DNA from: an uncultured Actinomycetes bacterium
GTDB taxonomy: Bacteria > Actinomycetota > Acidimicrobiia > Acidimicrobiales > RAAP-2
Assembly: GCA_903825305.1 (NCBI GenBank)
Contig: CAIKAC010000013.1
Coordinates: 62,001-126,000, forward strand
Direction of reading: 5' to 3'
DNA length: 64,000 bases
Shown in pieces: positions 17,258-26,500 of this stretch (position 1 is its first letter; the number at the start of each line of letters is the position of its first letter). The translations under genes and the position numbers were made by a program. Below the pieces are notes generated by a model that worked only from the letters and a program-made list of their open reading frames with translations, had not been told where the DNA came from and did no database searches.

Positions 17258-18199
17258 TTATTCCTTGGACGCGCGACCTTGATGCTGTTGAGCTCGAAGG
17301 ATCATTGCTCGGGTGGTTGCTAGAAGTCCTAGTGCTCGCGATTGATCCACTGAATTAGTTTTGGAGCGAGCGTGCTGTCGATAGGAGAAAATCAGGTCAT
17401 CAATCCAGCGGACACGAAATCCCTGCTCTTTGATGCGAATGAGCAGGTCTAGATCTTCTCCAAAATCTTTCATCGACTCGGTGAATCCACCAACTGCCTC
17501 GAAGGTGGCGCGGTCGATAAAAATCACCGATGTGATCGGCATGTGCGTCGGTTTGCCAAATCGTCGAGGAACAGAACCATCTTCAAAGATGCGGACTTTT
17601 CCCGCCACTACGTTGAACCCCTCATCGATGAGTCGAATTCTGGGATCATGTGTTTTTACTTCACAGATGTCGTCAGCATCGAAAAACCACAAAATGTCAC
17701 CCGTGGCCGCTTTGGCGCCAATATTGCGAGCTCGCGCAGCGCCACAAGGTTCAGACCCCTCTGCGTGGATGAGATGAACCGGAACGTCTGCTTGAGAAGC
17801 GAATTGCTCAACTATGTCAGCGGTGGAATCACTTGAATGATCGTTGATAACAATGATTTCGCGCAGGTGATCAAGTAAGCCAAAGCTTTCCAAGGTCTCC
17901 TGGATATGCATCTCAGCATCTTTCGCAGCGATGACAATGGAAACTCGTTGAGTTGGCACCGCAACATTGTAGAGATCTCGGTTCTCCCTAGAGGTAATTG
18001 GGTGTTGGCCGAGGTCGTTTGTCGCACGGCGCCATTGGCCCGTTCCAAAGTAAGGCAACTTGCTAGCATCAAGCGAGGAGAAGCCATCGGCTGCTATTTC
18101 GGGCCTTGAAACGACAAAGCGAGGGTTGGCGGACAGTGACGAGTGGCAATCATCGTTGCGCAATCGCAACGATTGCAGCACGCAACTATTTGGCGTCAC
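17258..18199 (-). CDS. GT2-family glycosyltransferase
   Basis: A GT2 enzyme whose fold begins near VSIVIAAKDAEMHIQETL and continues with IIVINDHSSDSTAD and ILWFFDADDICE. The frame is open to a start at 18199, but the first 80 residues are not GT-like and overlap the divergent gene at 18136. A GTG at 17959, directly before the fold, is the more likely start, giving about 233 residues. It is paralogous to the GT2 at 14999 and lies 105 bases upstream of the PqqD gene on the same strand, so it may head the same transcript. Confidence 0.85.
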   Translation of the reverse strand: MTPNSCVLQSLRLRNDDCHSSLSANPRFVVSRPEIAADGFSSLDASKLPYFGTGQWRRATNDLGQHPITSRENRDLYNVAVPTQRVSIVIAAKDAEMHIQETLESFGLLDHLREIIVINDHSSDSTADIVEQFASQADVPVHLIHAEGSEPCGAARARNIGAKAATGDILWFFDADDICEVKTHDPRIRLIDEGFNVVAGKVRIFEDGSVPRRFGKPTHMPITSVIFIDRATFEAVGGFTESMKDFGEDLDLLIRIKEQGFRVRWIDDLIFSYRQHARSKTNSVDQSRALGLLATTRAMILRAQQHQGRASKE

Positions 18200-20508
18200 T
18201 GGTCTTGTTGGGCGAGTCGGTGATGGCCGTTGATCCTGGAGCCGACTTCTACATTCTCATTATCGATGCCTTTGATTCAGATCTTGAAGATCTTCGTATG
18301 AGATATCCCACGTTTCGCTGGATTGGCGTAGACAACATCGGCGTTGAACCATCGCAATTGACCCGTATGGCGTTCTACTACGACGTCACGGAATTCGCGA
18401 CCTCCTTGAAGCCTTGGTTGCTGAGTTCCTTATTGGAAATTTTCGAGATTGCGATCTACCTAGATCCTGACATTGAGGTATTCGATGACTTGAGTTCCAT
18501 CGAGGATCTTGCACGTCAGAACGAAGTTGTTCTCACGCCACACGTGCTGCGTCCTGTTCCACGAGATGGGCTACAGGTGGCGGAGGAAAGTTTCTTGCTT
18601 TCGGGTCACTTCAACCTTGGGTTCATTGCAGTGTCGAAAGCTGCCAGCAATTTCTTGGAATATTGGAAGGAACGCCTGGGGCGCTACTCATTGCATCGCG
18701 TCAGCGAGGGCTACTTCACGGATCAGCGATGGGTTGATGCTGTTCCAGCGCTGTTCGATCACGTCGTCGTGAAGGATCCTGGTTGGAACGTTGCCTATTG
18801 GAACCTTCATGAGCGCCGCATTGCCGATACCGGAGAAGCTGGGCCAACACAACGTGGCTCTTTCTTGGTTAATGGATCGCCATTGCGGTTCTTTCACTTC
18901 AGCGGCCACCGCGCCGAACAGCCACTGACTGCGTCCGTTCACAGCCCCAAATTGCGAGTTGACATCACGAAAGATCCTGCGTTAGTGAGAATATTCACTG
19001 AGCGGGCCCAACGCATCTTGTCGTTCGACCAAGAGGCTGAACCGTATCGGTGGGGGTACTTTCTCGATGGTCGTCCTATTCCACAGGTCCTCCGCACGGC
19101 CTATTGGCATGCCGTTGACGACGCCATCCGCACCGGAGATCCGCTGCCGCCCTCTCCCTTTGATGCGGACGCCGGAGCTGCCTTTGATGAATGGTTGAGC
19201 GAGCGGATTGAATTCGATCTTCCGCGCATCGCCTTGTTATGGGTTCAGTTCAAGCCCGATTTCGTGGCGAGCTTTGGCGAACTTAATTTCGATAATGTTC
19301 GCTGGCTGCCTCATTCATTACTCAACAGTCCCGATTTCGTTGCATCAGCGCGCCGGGGTGACCTTGAGGTGCTTGAGTCCATGCTTCCTCGCAATATCCG
19401 AAATCAGCCGGGCATCAATCTCATCGGATATCTGCTGGGGGAGTTTGGCCTTGGTGTTCATGCGCGTGGCATCGCTTCAAGCGTGTTGGCTGCTGGACTT
19501 CCATTGAGTCTGTCTCCGCTCACCGCTCCGGGACATGTGCACCAGGCCCAATCGCTTCCAGGAGTTCAATCGTTGGCCTATGACGTCAATGTGGTCTGTG
19601 TCAATGCAGACGCACTTCCCCAGTTGGCGCAAGATGCTCTTTGGCAACGCATAAAACACCAACCCATTGTGGGGGTGTGGAACTGGGAACTTCCTCAGAT
19701 GGCGCCAGAGATGGTGGCGTGTTCTGAGTTGCTTGATGAGATTTGGTGTGGCTCTGAATTCATTGCCGAGTCAATTCGCTCGTCTGGTGCGCATTGTGAG
19801 GTCTATGTCCATCCCCTGTGTATTGAAGCCCCAGCACCCACCAAATTGCTCCGAGCAGACCTGGGACTGTGCGATGACGGATTTACCTTTGGATTTTCTT
19901 TCGACTATCGATCGGTAGAGCGACGAAAAAATCCTTTCGGGCTCATCCGGGCTTATCGAGAGGCATTCCAAGGAGACGAGGGCGTGCAACTCGTCATCAA
20001 GACGATCAACGCAACATCCGAAGATCTCTACAAGTTGGGTGAGGCAGTTGGAGGGAGAAGTGACATCCGGGTCATAGCGCGCCATTGGAGCGATGCTCAG
20101 ATGAGGGCGTTTTATCAACTCATTGATTGCTACGTCTCGCTTCATCGAAGTGAAGGCATCGGCTTGACCATGGCAGCAGCAATGGCATCGGGAACCCCCG
20201 TCATTGCAACGGGTTGGTCTGGAAACATGAGCTTTATGGACGAATCGAGTGCCGCGCTCGTTCCCGTCACCATGACCGAGGTTGGCGTTGGGTTCGAACC
20301 CTATATGCCAGATGCCCTCTGGGCAGAACCAGACGCGTCCGCCGCGATAGAAGCGATGCACTCGCTGGCCAAAAATCCAACGTTTGCACTGGCTCTTGGA
20401 GGGCGAGGGAGAGAACATTTACTCTCAATCGCGTCACCCCAAGTCGCAGGAGCGTGGATGTCAACACGTTACAAAGCAATTTCCAAAGGAAGCGGTCGTC
20501 GACAGTGA
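18136..20508 (+). CDS. Large two-domain glycosyltransferase
   Basis: About 790 residues. The N-terminal third resembles sugar transferases of the GT8-like GT-A fold: IATIAARNYLASLVLLGES at the start, an acidic metal-site segment YLDPDIEVFDD (near 108) and SGHFNLGFIAVS. The C-terminal third is a GT-B/GT4 enzyme with VGVWNWELP, FSFDYRSVERRKNP and the nucleotide-sugar motif HRSEGIGLTMAAAMASGTP (near 670). One chain therefore carries two transfer centres. The GTG at 18136 with an upstream GAGGG is preferred over a TTG at 18106. It overlaps the FkbM gene through a GTGA junction. Product unknown; xylose or glucuronate, made by the neighbouring pair, are possible donors. Confidence 0.85.
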   Translation: MTSGNHRCAIATIAARNYLASLVLLGESVMAVDPGADFYILIIDAFDSDLEDLRMRYPTFRWIGVDNIGVEPSQLTRMAFYYDVTEFATSLKPWLLSSLLEIFEIAIYLDPDIEVFDDLSSIEDLARQNEVVLTPHVLRPVPRDGLQVAEESFLLSGHFNLGFIAVSKAASNFLEYWKERLGRYSLHRVSEGYFTDQRWVDAVPALFDHVVVKDPGWNVAYWNLHERRIADTGEAGPTQRGSFLVNGSPLRFFHFSGHRAEQPLTASVHSPKLRVDITKDPALVRIFTERAQRILSFDQEAEPYRWGYFLDGRPIPQVLRTAYWHAVDDAIRTGDPLPPSPFDADAGAAFDEWLSERIEFDLPRIALLWVQFKPDFVASFGELNFDNVRWLPHSLLNSPDFVASARRGDLEVLESMLPRNIRNQPGINLIGYLLGEFGLGVHARGIASSVLAAGLPLSLSPLTAPGHVHQAQSLPGVQSLAYDVNVVCVNADALPQLAQDALWQRIKHQPIVGVWNWELPQMAPEMVACSELLDEIWCGSEFIAESIRSSGAHCEVYVHPLCIEAPAPTKLLRADLGLCDDGFTFGFSFDYRSVERRKNPFGLIRAYREAFQGDEGVQLVIKTINATSEDLYKLGEAVGGRSDIRVIARHWSDAQMRAFYQLIDCYVSLHRSEGIGLTMAAAMASGTPVIATGWSGNMSFMDESSAALVPVTMTEVGVGFEPYMPDALWAEPDASAAIEAMHSLAKNPTFALALGGRGREHLLSIASPQVAGAWMSTRYKAISKGSGRRQ

Positions 20509-21524
20509 CACAGAATATGGATTGGCAAAATCAGAAGGAACAGTTGATCTCCTACGCACAGAATCGCGAAGACATCCTTCTGGCGCGCGCACTGAAGCCC
20601 TGGGAACACTCCGGCTTTTGGATTGACATTGGAGCTGGCCATCCCCGATTTGATTCAGTAACCGCCCTGTTCAGCAATTTCGGGTGGCGTGGCATCAATG
20701 TGGAGCCATTGGATGAGGAATTTGATCTCCTCACCCAAGAACGTTCAAGGGACATCAATATTCACACTGCGGTGGGCTTGCACGAAGGAACGGCCACGCT
20801 GTACGCCGGCCCCCCAGAAAATCGAGGGATGTCGACCTTGGTCGAATCCCAGGGCGAGATGCTCTTGGAGACAGGCTTCACCAAAGTGCACGTGCCGGTG
20901 ATAACTCTCCAGAGCATCGTGGACGAGCATGTGAGTGAAGTGGTCGATTTCTTGAAGGTGGATGTCGAAGGCTTTGAGTACGAAGTTCTCTCCAGTGTGA
21001 ATCTTGCGGCATTGCGACCTCGCATCATTGTGGTGGAAGCAACGCTACCGGGGACCACCATCGACTCTTCTGGACCTTGGGAGTCACTTGTGATTGATGC
21101 GGGATATCAGCTCGTGATGTTTGACGGGCTCAACCGCTATTACTGCCTGGTCGATGGCGATCCAGCCATTCAAAAGAGTCTGTCGATACCCGTGAACGTT
21201 TTGGACAATTTCGTTGAATACCGAACGCAGATTGAGATCGGCGCTGGACTCGCTCGCATTAATCGCGACTATCGCGAAGCCCTAGATGACCTCGCCGAGA
21301 CAAAAAGGCAGCTGCATCGCATGCAACAAGACCTTATTACTTCGCAGCGTAAATGTGCATCGGCCCTGGAATCGCTGGTTCCCTTCGAGCAGAAAATCGA
21401 TGACATTGAGTCTCGACTGGGATATCAGATCTATTCCAACATGGCCCATCGAATTGCCAACCATCCGTGGCTGTTCACATCAATAAAGAAAATCTTGTCG
21501 TGGTCTTCTTCTGGCAGCGATTGA
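20505..21524 (+). CDS. FkbM-family methyltransferase
   Basis: A 339-residue SAM-dependent methyltransferase of the FkbM/Methyltransf_21 type. The SAM-binding motif is FWIDIGAGHPRFDSVTALF (38-56), followed by VEPLDEEFDLL and VDFLKVDVEGFEYEVL (about 145-160). The last 90 residues form a probable coiled coil (DDLAETKRQLHRMQQDL), which is not part of the enzyme domain. The GTG at 20505 overlaps the stop of the glycosyltransferase as GTGA, so translation is coupled; an ATG at 20517 is the alternative. It probably O-methylates a sugar of the glycan made by this locus. Confidence 0.87.
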   Translation: MTQNMDWQNQKEQLISYAQNREDILLARALKPWEHSGFWIDIGAGHPRFDSVTALFSNFGWRGINVEPLDEEFDLLTQERSRDINIHTAVGLHEGTATLYAGPPENRGMSTLVESQGEMLLETGFTKVHVPVITLQSIVDEHVSEVVDFLKVDVEGFEYEVLSSVNLAALRPRIIVVEATLPGTTIDSSGPWESLVIDAGYQLVMFDGLNRYYCLVDGDPAIQKSLSIPVNVLDNFVEYRTQIEIGAGLARINRDYREALDDLAETKRQLHRMQQDLITSQRKCASALESLVPFEQKIDDIESRLGYQIYSNMAHRIANHPWLFTSIKKILSWSSSGSD

Positions 21525-21541
21525 CGAAGAGAACATGGCGA

Positions 21542-22480
21542 TCATTTTGGTTGGTTGAGCAATCGAAACCATTGAATCGTTTCGTCTAATCCTTGACGCA
21601 AATCCATCACTGGCTCCCAAGAAAGGAGCGACCTCGCCCGCCCGATGTCGGGGCATCGCCTGGCTGGATCATCAGTTGGTAGGGCTTCGAACTTGATGGG
21701 ACTGTTTGAACTGCATGCCTCAATGATGATCTGGGCAATCTCCAAGACGCTGCGCTCATCTGGATTTCCTAGATTGATGGGACCCGGCAGATCTGCATCA
21801 GCCAATGCCATGAGGGCGGACACCATGTCTGAAACGAAACACAAACTGCGAGTTTGCTTGCCTGTCCCGTAGATCGTGACATCAGAGCCAGCAAGCGCTT
21901 GGGTGATGAAGTTTGAAACGACGCGACCATCAGCGGTATCGAGTCGGGGGCCGTAGGTATTGAAGATCCTTGCTATGGCCGTGTTGACGCTGTGTTCACG
22001 GGCAAAAGCGGACGTAGATGCTTCTGCAAACCGTTTCGCTTCGTCATAAACGCTGCGGGGACTTGTCGGCTCTACATTTCCTCGGTAGGTCTCGGTTTGA
22101 GGGTGGACGAGGGGGTCCCCATAGACCTCTGACGTGGAGGCCAGCACAAAACGCGCCCTGTTGCTTCGAGCGAGCTCGAGTAATCGAAACGTGCCTTCGG
22201 ATCCGACACGAAGCGTCTCGAGGGGGCGTTGCAGGTAGGCCTTAGGCGATGCCGGGGATGCGAGGTGGTAAATGATGTCGATGGATCCTGTGGGCGGTAG
22301 CGGATCGCAAATATCTACTTCGCTGAAAGAAAACAATGGTGTCTGCAAGGCCGCATCAAGATTGTGCAGTTTGCCCGTAGAGAGGTTGTCAAAGACGGTC
22401 ACAACATCTCCTCGGGCAATGTGTGCATCAACGAGGTGAGAACCGAGAAAACCAGCACCTCCGGCGATCAAAATATTCAC
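21542..22480 (-). CDS. uxs: UDP-glucuronate decarboxylase (UDP-xylose synthase)
   Basis: A 312-residue extended SDR. NAD is bound by GGAGFLGS (7-14); HLASPASPKAY (72-82) and STSEVYGDP are hallmarks of UDP-xylose synthase, and the catalytic pair is in SVYDEAKRFAE (Tyr145, Lys149). The enzyme converts UDP-glucuronate to UDP-xylose in the cytoplasm. It starts with GTG inside the stop codon of the upstream UDP-glucose dehydrogenase gene, so the two make a two-step pathway from UDP-glucose to UDP-xylose. It is convergent with the FkbM gene, 17 bases apart. Confidence 0.92.
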   Translation of the reverse strand: MNILIAGGAGFLGSHLVDAHIARGDVVTVFDNLSTGKLHNLDAALQTPLFSFSEVDICDPLPPTGSIDIIYHLASPASPKAYLQRPLETLRVGSEGTFRLLELARSNRARFVLASTSEVYGDPLVHPQTETYRGNVEPTSPRSVYDEAKRFAEASTSAFAREHSVNTAIARIFNTYGPRLDTADGRVVSNFITQALAGSDVTIYGTGKQTRSLCFVSDMVSALMALADADLPGPINLGNPDERSVLEIAQIIIEACSSNSPIKFEALPTDDPARRCPDIGRARSLLSWEPVMDLRQGLDETIQWFRLLNQPK

Positions 22481-23766
22481 ATGCCCCCCAAGCCTCGGTA
22501 GCGAAAACCACGCGCACGCATCTCATCGGGATCGAGCAGATTCCTCGCGTCGACGATGGTCGGCGAGCGCATTGAGAGAGCCATGGCGGAGTAATCCGCG
22601 GTCACAAATTGAGGCCATTCGGTGAGGATCACAAGTGCATCAGCACCCATGGCTGCCACTTCGGCTGTCGCAACGATGTCAAGATTATGGATGTCGATAT
22701 CAGGTTCACTGGTCATGACAGTGGGGTCATAAGCGCGCACCGTTGCCCCTCTGGCTTGGAGCGCGTGAGCGATGAATACCGCGGGGGAGTCGCGTCGATC
22801 GTTGGTGCCGGCTTTAAAGGTGAGACCCAAGATGCCAATGACCGCATCATGGAGGGGCCCAGTTTCACTGGCCACCAATTCGATGATTCGTTCGATGTGG
22901 TGCGTGTTCGCGTCTACTGCTGCTCGCACGACCTGTAGCGGTTGCTGGAATGTTGCCCCCACGTGAAGCAACGCGCGCGTGTCTTTGGGGAAACAGGAGC
23001 CGCCCCAGCCTGGTCCTGCATCCATCATGCTGTGGCCAATGCGAGGGTCGGCGCCCATTGCTGCTGCGACAGTTGCAAAGTCCGCACCGGCGCTTTCGCA
23101 GAAGAAAGCAAGGTCATTCATGAAACTCACCTTGGTGGCGAGAAAGGCGTTGGAGGCGTATTTTATTGTCTCCGCGCTTTCTGGAGTTGTCATGAAAATG
23201 GGCACATCAGGATGTGTCGTGAGACTGACAACAGCTTCGCCAGCTTCGCGATTCCGAGCGCCGATGACGATTCGATCAGGGTGGTCGAGATCATAAATGG
23301 CATGCCCTTCTCGAAGAAATTCGGGATTCGAGACTACGGAAACATCGTTGCGATCCAGCACCTGCTCCAAGAGGGCCGTTGTTCCTATCGGGGCGGTCGA
23401 TTTCTTGACCAGAATGCAGCCCTGCTTCAAGGCCGGCCCGATTTCTCTCGCGGCATTGATGAGGGGGTTGAGATCGGCTGATCCATCCGGGAGAGGGGGC
23501 GTTTCAACGCAGAGAAATACAAAATCACAACCTGCAATCGCTTTGATGGTGTTGGAAGAGAAGTGAAGCCGATGGGATGCAATTTCTTGATCGAGAAGTT
23601 CCTGAAGTCCAGGCTCATGGATAGGACTCACGCCTTGTTCCAAGCATGCGATGCGTTGCGGATCGCGCTCGGCAACCATGACCCTATGGCCACTTCGGGC
23701 GAGCAGAAGGGCGGTCGGGAGACCCACGTATCCCGCCCCTATGACGCAGATCTGTTTAGCAGCCAT
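22477..23766 (-). CDS. ugd: UDP-glucose 6-dehydrogenase
   Basis: A 429-residue enzyme oxidising UDP-glucose to UDP-glucuronate with two NAD. It has the dinucleotide loop VIGAGYVGLPTALLLA at the N-terminus, SNPEFLREGHA, the central SNAFLATKVSFMNDLA and the catalytic cysteine in GWGGSCFPKD (Cys258). A late LGLTFKAGTNDRRDSPA segment completes the UDP-binding domain. It overlaps the UDP-xylose synthase gene by four bases. A CATAGT hexamer seven bases before the ATG may be a -10 box. It is at the edge of the glycan locus. Confidence 0.93.
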   Translation of the reverse strand: MAAKQICVIGAGYVGLPTALLLARSGHRVMVAERDPQRIACLEQGVSPIHEPGLQELLDQEIASHRLHFSSNTIKAIAGCDFVFLCVETPPLPDGSADLNPLINAAREIGPALKQGCILVKKSTAPIGTTALLEQVLDRNDVSVVSNPEFLREGHAIYDLDHPDRIVIGARNREAGEAVVSLTTHPDVPIFMTTPESAETIKYASNAFLATKVSFMNDLAFFCESAGADFATVAAAMGADPRIGHSMMDAGPGWGGSCFPKDTRALLHVGATFQQPLQVVRAAVDANTHHIERIIELVASETGPLHDAVIGILGLTFKAGTNDRRDSPAVFIAHALQARGATVRAYDPTVMTSEPDIDIHNLDIVATAEVAAMGADALVILTEWPQFVTADYSAMALSMRSPTIVDARNLLDPDEMRARGFRYRGLGGM

Positions 23767-24070
23767 TAGTTCTACTATGGCAAAGAAGCACGAGGACGGC
23801 GCGCGATAGGGCAGGTGGCCGCCGTCGGCGAAGAACCGGTTCGAGCCGAATTGGAAGGCGTCAGGGCAATCGCTGGGATCCTCATCGGTCGATGGTCCAG
23901 TGACAGTGGATGAATCGAATTTGGCTCAGTGCTTGATGAGCGGTGAATCGGAGAGCGGACGAAAACGAGTCTTGATGAGGAAAGGATGTGCTTGCTGCCC
24001 CATCACCCATCCTGAGACGCCGTCACCGCGAACCCCAGTTGTGAAAACAAAGAATCTGAGACGGCGTGTT
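23767..24070. other. Gene-free stretch between ugd and the PLD-like gene
   Basis: About 300 bases without a supportable gene. It contains two near copies of CTGAGACGCCGTC (24012-24024 and 24056-24068, the second with C-to-G and C-to-G changes). Because ACGCCGTC is the complement of GACGGCGT, they could also pair as an eight-base stem with a 35-base loop just past the PLD-like stop. A plus-strand open frame from 23900 overlaps the PLD-like gene and is not believed. Confidence 0.5.
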
Positions 24071-25417
24071 TTAACTCGTGATGGTAAACGTTTTGCGAGC
24101 ACTCCCCGCGGAGCAAGAGACCGATGCAGTCGCAGTACCAGGGTCAGTAGATGTACCAATTCGCCAGGACCACGTGGCGTTGCCAGCACCATTGGTAGTT
24201 TCACGGCCCAAGCCTGAGGCATGGCTTTGATAGCCACTGGGCAATGTGACCGACAGCGTGCAGCTCTGCCCAGCCTTGGTGGTGTGGATACTGAGTGATG
24301 CATAGGAGCCACGGATGATGGTTCCCGGTGCATTCGAGATCGCGACATGGCCCGAGCCACTTGGAGAACCAGAGGGGAGTGAGCCAGCTGACGACGTGCT
24401 GAGGTGCTGACCCTGTGCATAGTCATGGGCGAGCGCCGCGGCAACGCCGTGAATGGTTGCCATACCTGTCGTGATCACCCCAAGTTCTCGGTTGTAACTC
24501 AACGAAGAGGTTGAGAAATTTTCACTCCCCAAGAACAAAACACCTGAGGTGCTAGTGCAATCTGCGCAAATGGCCTTGGCGTGAATGTAAACCTGCGAAC
24601 TTGAGAGGAGTGAAACATGGACACCTGCCGCTGCAAGTTGGCTAAGAGCGTTGGTCCACGATGAATCTTGCGTCATGACGACCTTGACCGTGACTCCCCG
24701 GTGAGCGGCGTTAGCGAGGGCAGATTCGACTGCATAATTTTTCATCTCCTCGTTCTCAACCAGCAATTGATGCCGAGCACTACCAATGAGACCGACGAGC
24801 GAAGCGGTCGAACCAGGGCTCCAGAGGAGACCATGAGAGGAAACACCGGCGCCACTATTGCCGGAGAAATCTGCCGAGAAGGTCTGGGTGATGGCCCGTA
24901 CGTCTGGTGGGTTTGTGTCTTCGACCCAAAAATCGCGTGTATTTGCATAGTCGGCAGGAACGAGATTTCCGGTGCCGATGTAGGCACGCTGGCCGTCCAC
25001 TACGAAGTACTTGGCATGGAAGATCTGTCCAGGTGGGGCCCAAGCGACCTTGACCTTGGAAGCGGAGAGCGTGGCGTAAGCCGCAGCATTTTCTGACCGA
25101 CCGAGGTACGCAGCATTCAGCAAGACCCTGACGTTTACCCCTCTTCGCGCCGCCCCGATGAGGGACTGCTCAACGTTTGTGTCTTTGAGCTCATAGATGG
25201 AGAGCACGATGCTGCGTGACGCTGCAGCGAGGGCTGCATTTACAAACCCATATCCCGAACTTGGTTCCACCCACAGGTGGGTAATCGGGGAAGCAGGAAT
25301 TGCCGCAGTGGCAGATTCAACGAAGATTGGAAATAGTGAACTTGCGAGCGCTAGGACGAGTGCTAGCAAAAAAGTCGGAACTCTCAAGAATCGTTCAACA
25401 GCATGGTGAGATCTCAT
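24071..25417 (-). CDS. Secreted phospholipase-D-like protein with two HKD motifs
   Basis: About 448 residues. An N-terminal signal sequence (FLRVPTFLLALVLALASS) leads to two phospholipase-D repeats: HAKYFVVDGQRAYIGTGN (about 134) and HAKAICAD with FLGSENFS (about 279). Each has His and Lys, and the Asp follows at the expected spacing. Members hydrolyse phosphodiesters in lipids or nucleic acids through a covalent phosphohistidine. A Ser/Gly-rich linker then leads to a C-terminal all-beta, Ig-like domain. The ATG at 25417, with GAGG upstream, gives a proper signal peptide; the frame also extends to 25468. It is downstream of the J-domain membrane protein on the same strand. The substrate is unknown. 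Confidence 0.85.
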   Translation of the reverse strand: MRSHHAVERFLRVPTFLLALVLALASSLFPIFVESATAAIPASPITHLWVEPSSGYGFVNAALAAASRSIVLSIYELKDTNVEQSLIGAARRGVNVRVLLNAAYLGRSENAAAYATLSASKVKVAWAPPGQIFHAKYFVVDGQRAYIGTGNLVPADYANTRDFWVEDTNPPDVRAITQTFSADFSGNSGAGVSSHGLLWSPGSTASLVGLIGSARHQLLVENEEMKNYAVESALANAAHRGVTVKVVMTQDSSWTNALSQLAAAGVHVSLLSSSQVYIHAKAICADCTSTSGVLFLGSENFSTSSLSYNRELGVITTGMATIHGVAAALAHDYAQGQHLSTSSAGSLPSGSPSGSGHVAISNAPGTIIRGSYASLSIHTTKAGQSCTLSVTLPSGYQSHASGLGRETTNGAGNATWSWRIGTSTDPGTATASVSCSAGSARKTFTITS

Positions 25418-25464
25418 GAGAAGTCCTCGCCTCGAACTGTCGCATGATCCGGATTCATACGTGC

Positions 25465-26451
25465 TCACTGCGTGTTATCAAAGCACACGACTTTGCCCGG
25501 ATTCGCATCACCGGATTGTTCGGTGTAGGTATTCGTTGTTGATGCTGGGCACTGTCCGGAGGTTCCGGTCACGCCAACGATTTTTGCATAATGCGAGTTA
25601 TCGCAACCGGTAACGCCGGTGATGCTGTTGCCACTAGCGGTAATGCAGGAACCAGTCGTGAAGGAAAGTTGTGTCGTCGCGCCACTTGCTCCACTGGATC
25701 CGCTCGAGCCAGAGGTTCCGCTTGCCGTGCTCGCCGAAGACGATGAAGCGGCACTGTTGGAAGAATTGGCATTGTGTCCAGCGATAATTGCGCCGGCAAT
25801 AACAAAGGCGATGACCGAGATCCAGACACCTGCCCGACGAAGTAGCGGCCGTCCGGGCGGCATGGGGTGGGCGAGGGGGACGAGCAAGGGCTCCGAAGGC
25901 GGGCGTGGCTCTGCCATCGATGAAATGGTGCTCAATGTCCCAAGATTGTGGAGCACATATCCGATATTCGCAAAGAACGCGATTATGCCCCACCAACCCT
26001 TAATGAGGGTGTCATTTTGAACCTGGCGAAACATGGCTTTGGCACAGCCCTTGCAGGCATTGATTCGCACCACGCCTTTTCGTCTTGTGATGATGAGGCC
26101 AATACCTTGGTGGAGTTCAATGAGTGTTGCTGGCCCATGTCCACAAAACATGCATTCGCCAGGACCAGGTTGGCGAGGCAAGTTCGAGGTGCCCGCGCTT
26201 TGGTGATCGCTAAAGCCAAGGCGAAGTCGAGCATCGTATTCAGCTCGAAGGCTTTGATCAGAAAGCACTTCATAGGCCTCGGAAGCTTCTGACATTCGCA
26301 CTGTCAAGCGTTCGACTTCTTCAGCGGACGCACCAACATGGCGATCAGGGTGAAGGTCAAAGGCGAGTTTGCGATAGGCCTTTTTGATCTCGTCCGTCGA
26401 GGCAGAGCGACTCACGCCAAGAATGTCGTAAAACGTTGGGGCGGATGCCAC
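25465..26451 (-). CDS. Membrane J-domain protein with extracytoplasmic Cys domain
   Basis: About 328 residues with an unusual order of parts. Residues 4-75 are a J domain with the HPD motif (34-36) that stimulates DnaK-type chaperones. Two CxxC pairs (about 100 and 133) form a probable zinc ribbon, followed by a hydrophobic stretch (152-174) and a clear membrane helix (about 208-224). A Ser/Gly linker then leads to a domain with four cysteines (near 269, 283, 301, 323), whose spacing and [15 protein letters not shown] segment resemble the LppU/septum-formation-like extracytoplasmic domains of actinobacteria. The GTG at 26451 has AAAGGA five bases upstream and is preferred to a GTG at 26502. 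Function is unknown. Confidence 0.8.
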   Translation of the reverse strand: MASAPTFYDILGVSRSASTDEIKKAYRKLAFDLHPDRHVGASAEEVERLTVRMSEASEAYEVLSDQSLRAEYDARLRLGFSDHQSAGTSNLPRQPGPGECMFCGHGPATLIELHQGIGLIITRRKGVVRINACKGCAKAMFRQVQNDTLIKGWWGIIAFFANIGYVLHNLGTLSTISSMAEPRPPSEPLLVPLAHPMPPGRPLLRRAGVWISVIAFVIAGAIIAGHNANSSNSAASSSSASTASGTSGSSGSSGASGATTQLSFTTGSCITASGNSITGVTGCDNSHYAKIVGVTGTSGQCPASTTNTYTEQSGDANPGKVVCFDNTQ

Positions 26452-26500
26452 AGACTTCCTTTCCAATAGCTCGTGGTTTGGTGATTGTTTAGGAGATAAC

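Noticed and set aside
24012-24068. Repeat pair considered as an intrinsic terminator
   Set aside because: The possible stem is only eight bases with a 35-base loop and no U-run on the strand of the PLD-like gene.
23900-24217. 105-codon plus-strand frame overlapping the end of the PLD-like gene
   Set aside because: No ribosome site, odd Arg/Ser/Thr-rich composition and a 147-base overlap with a convincing gene.
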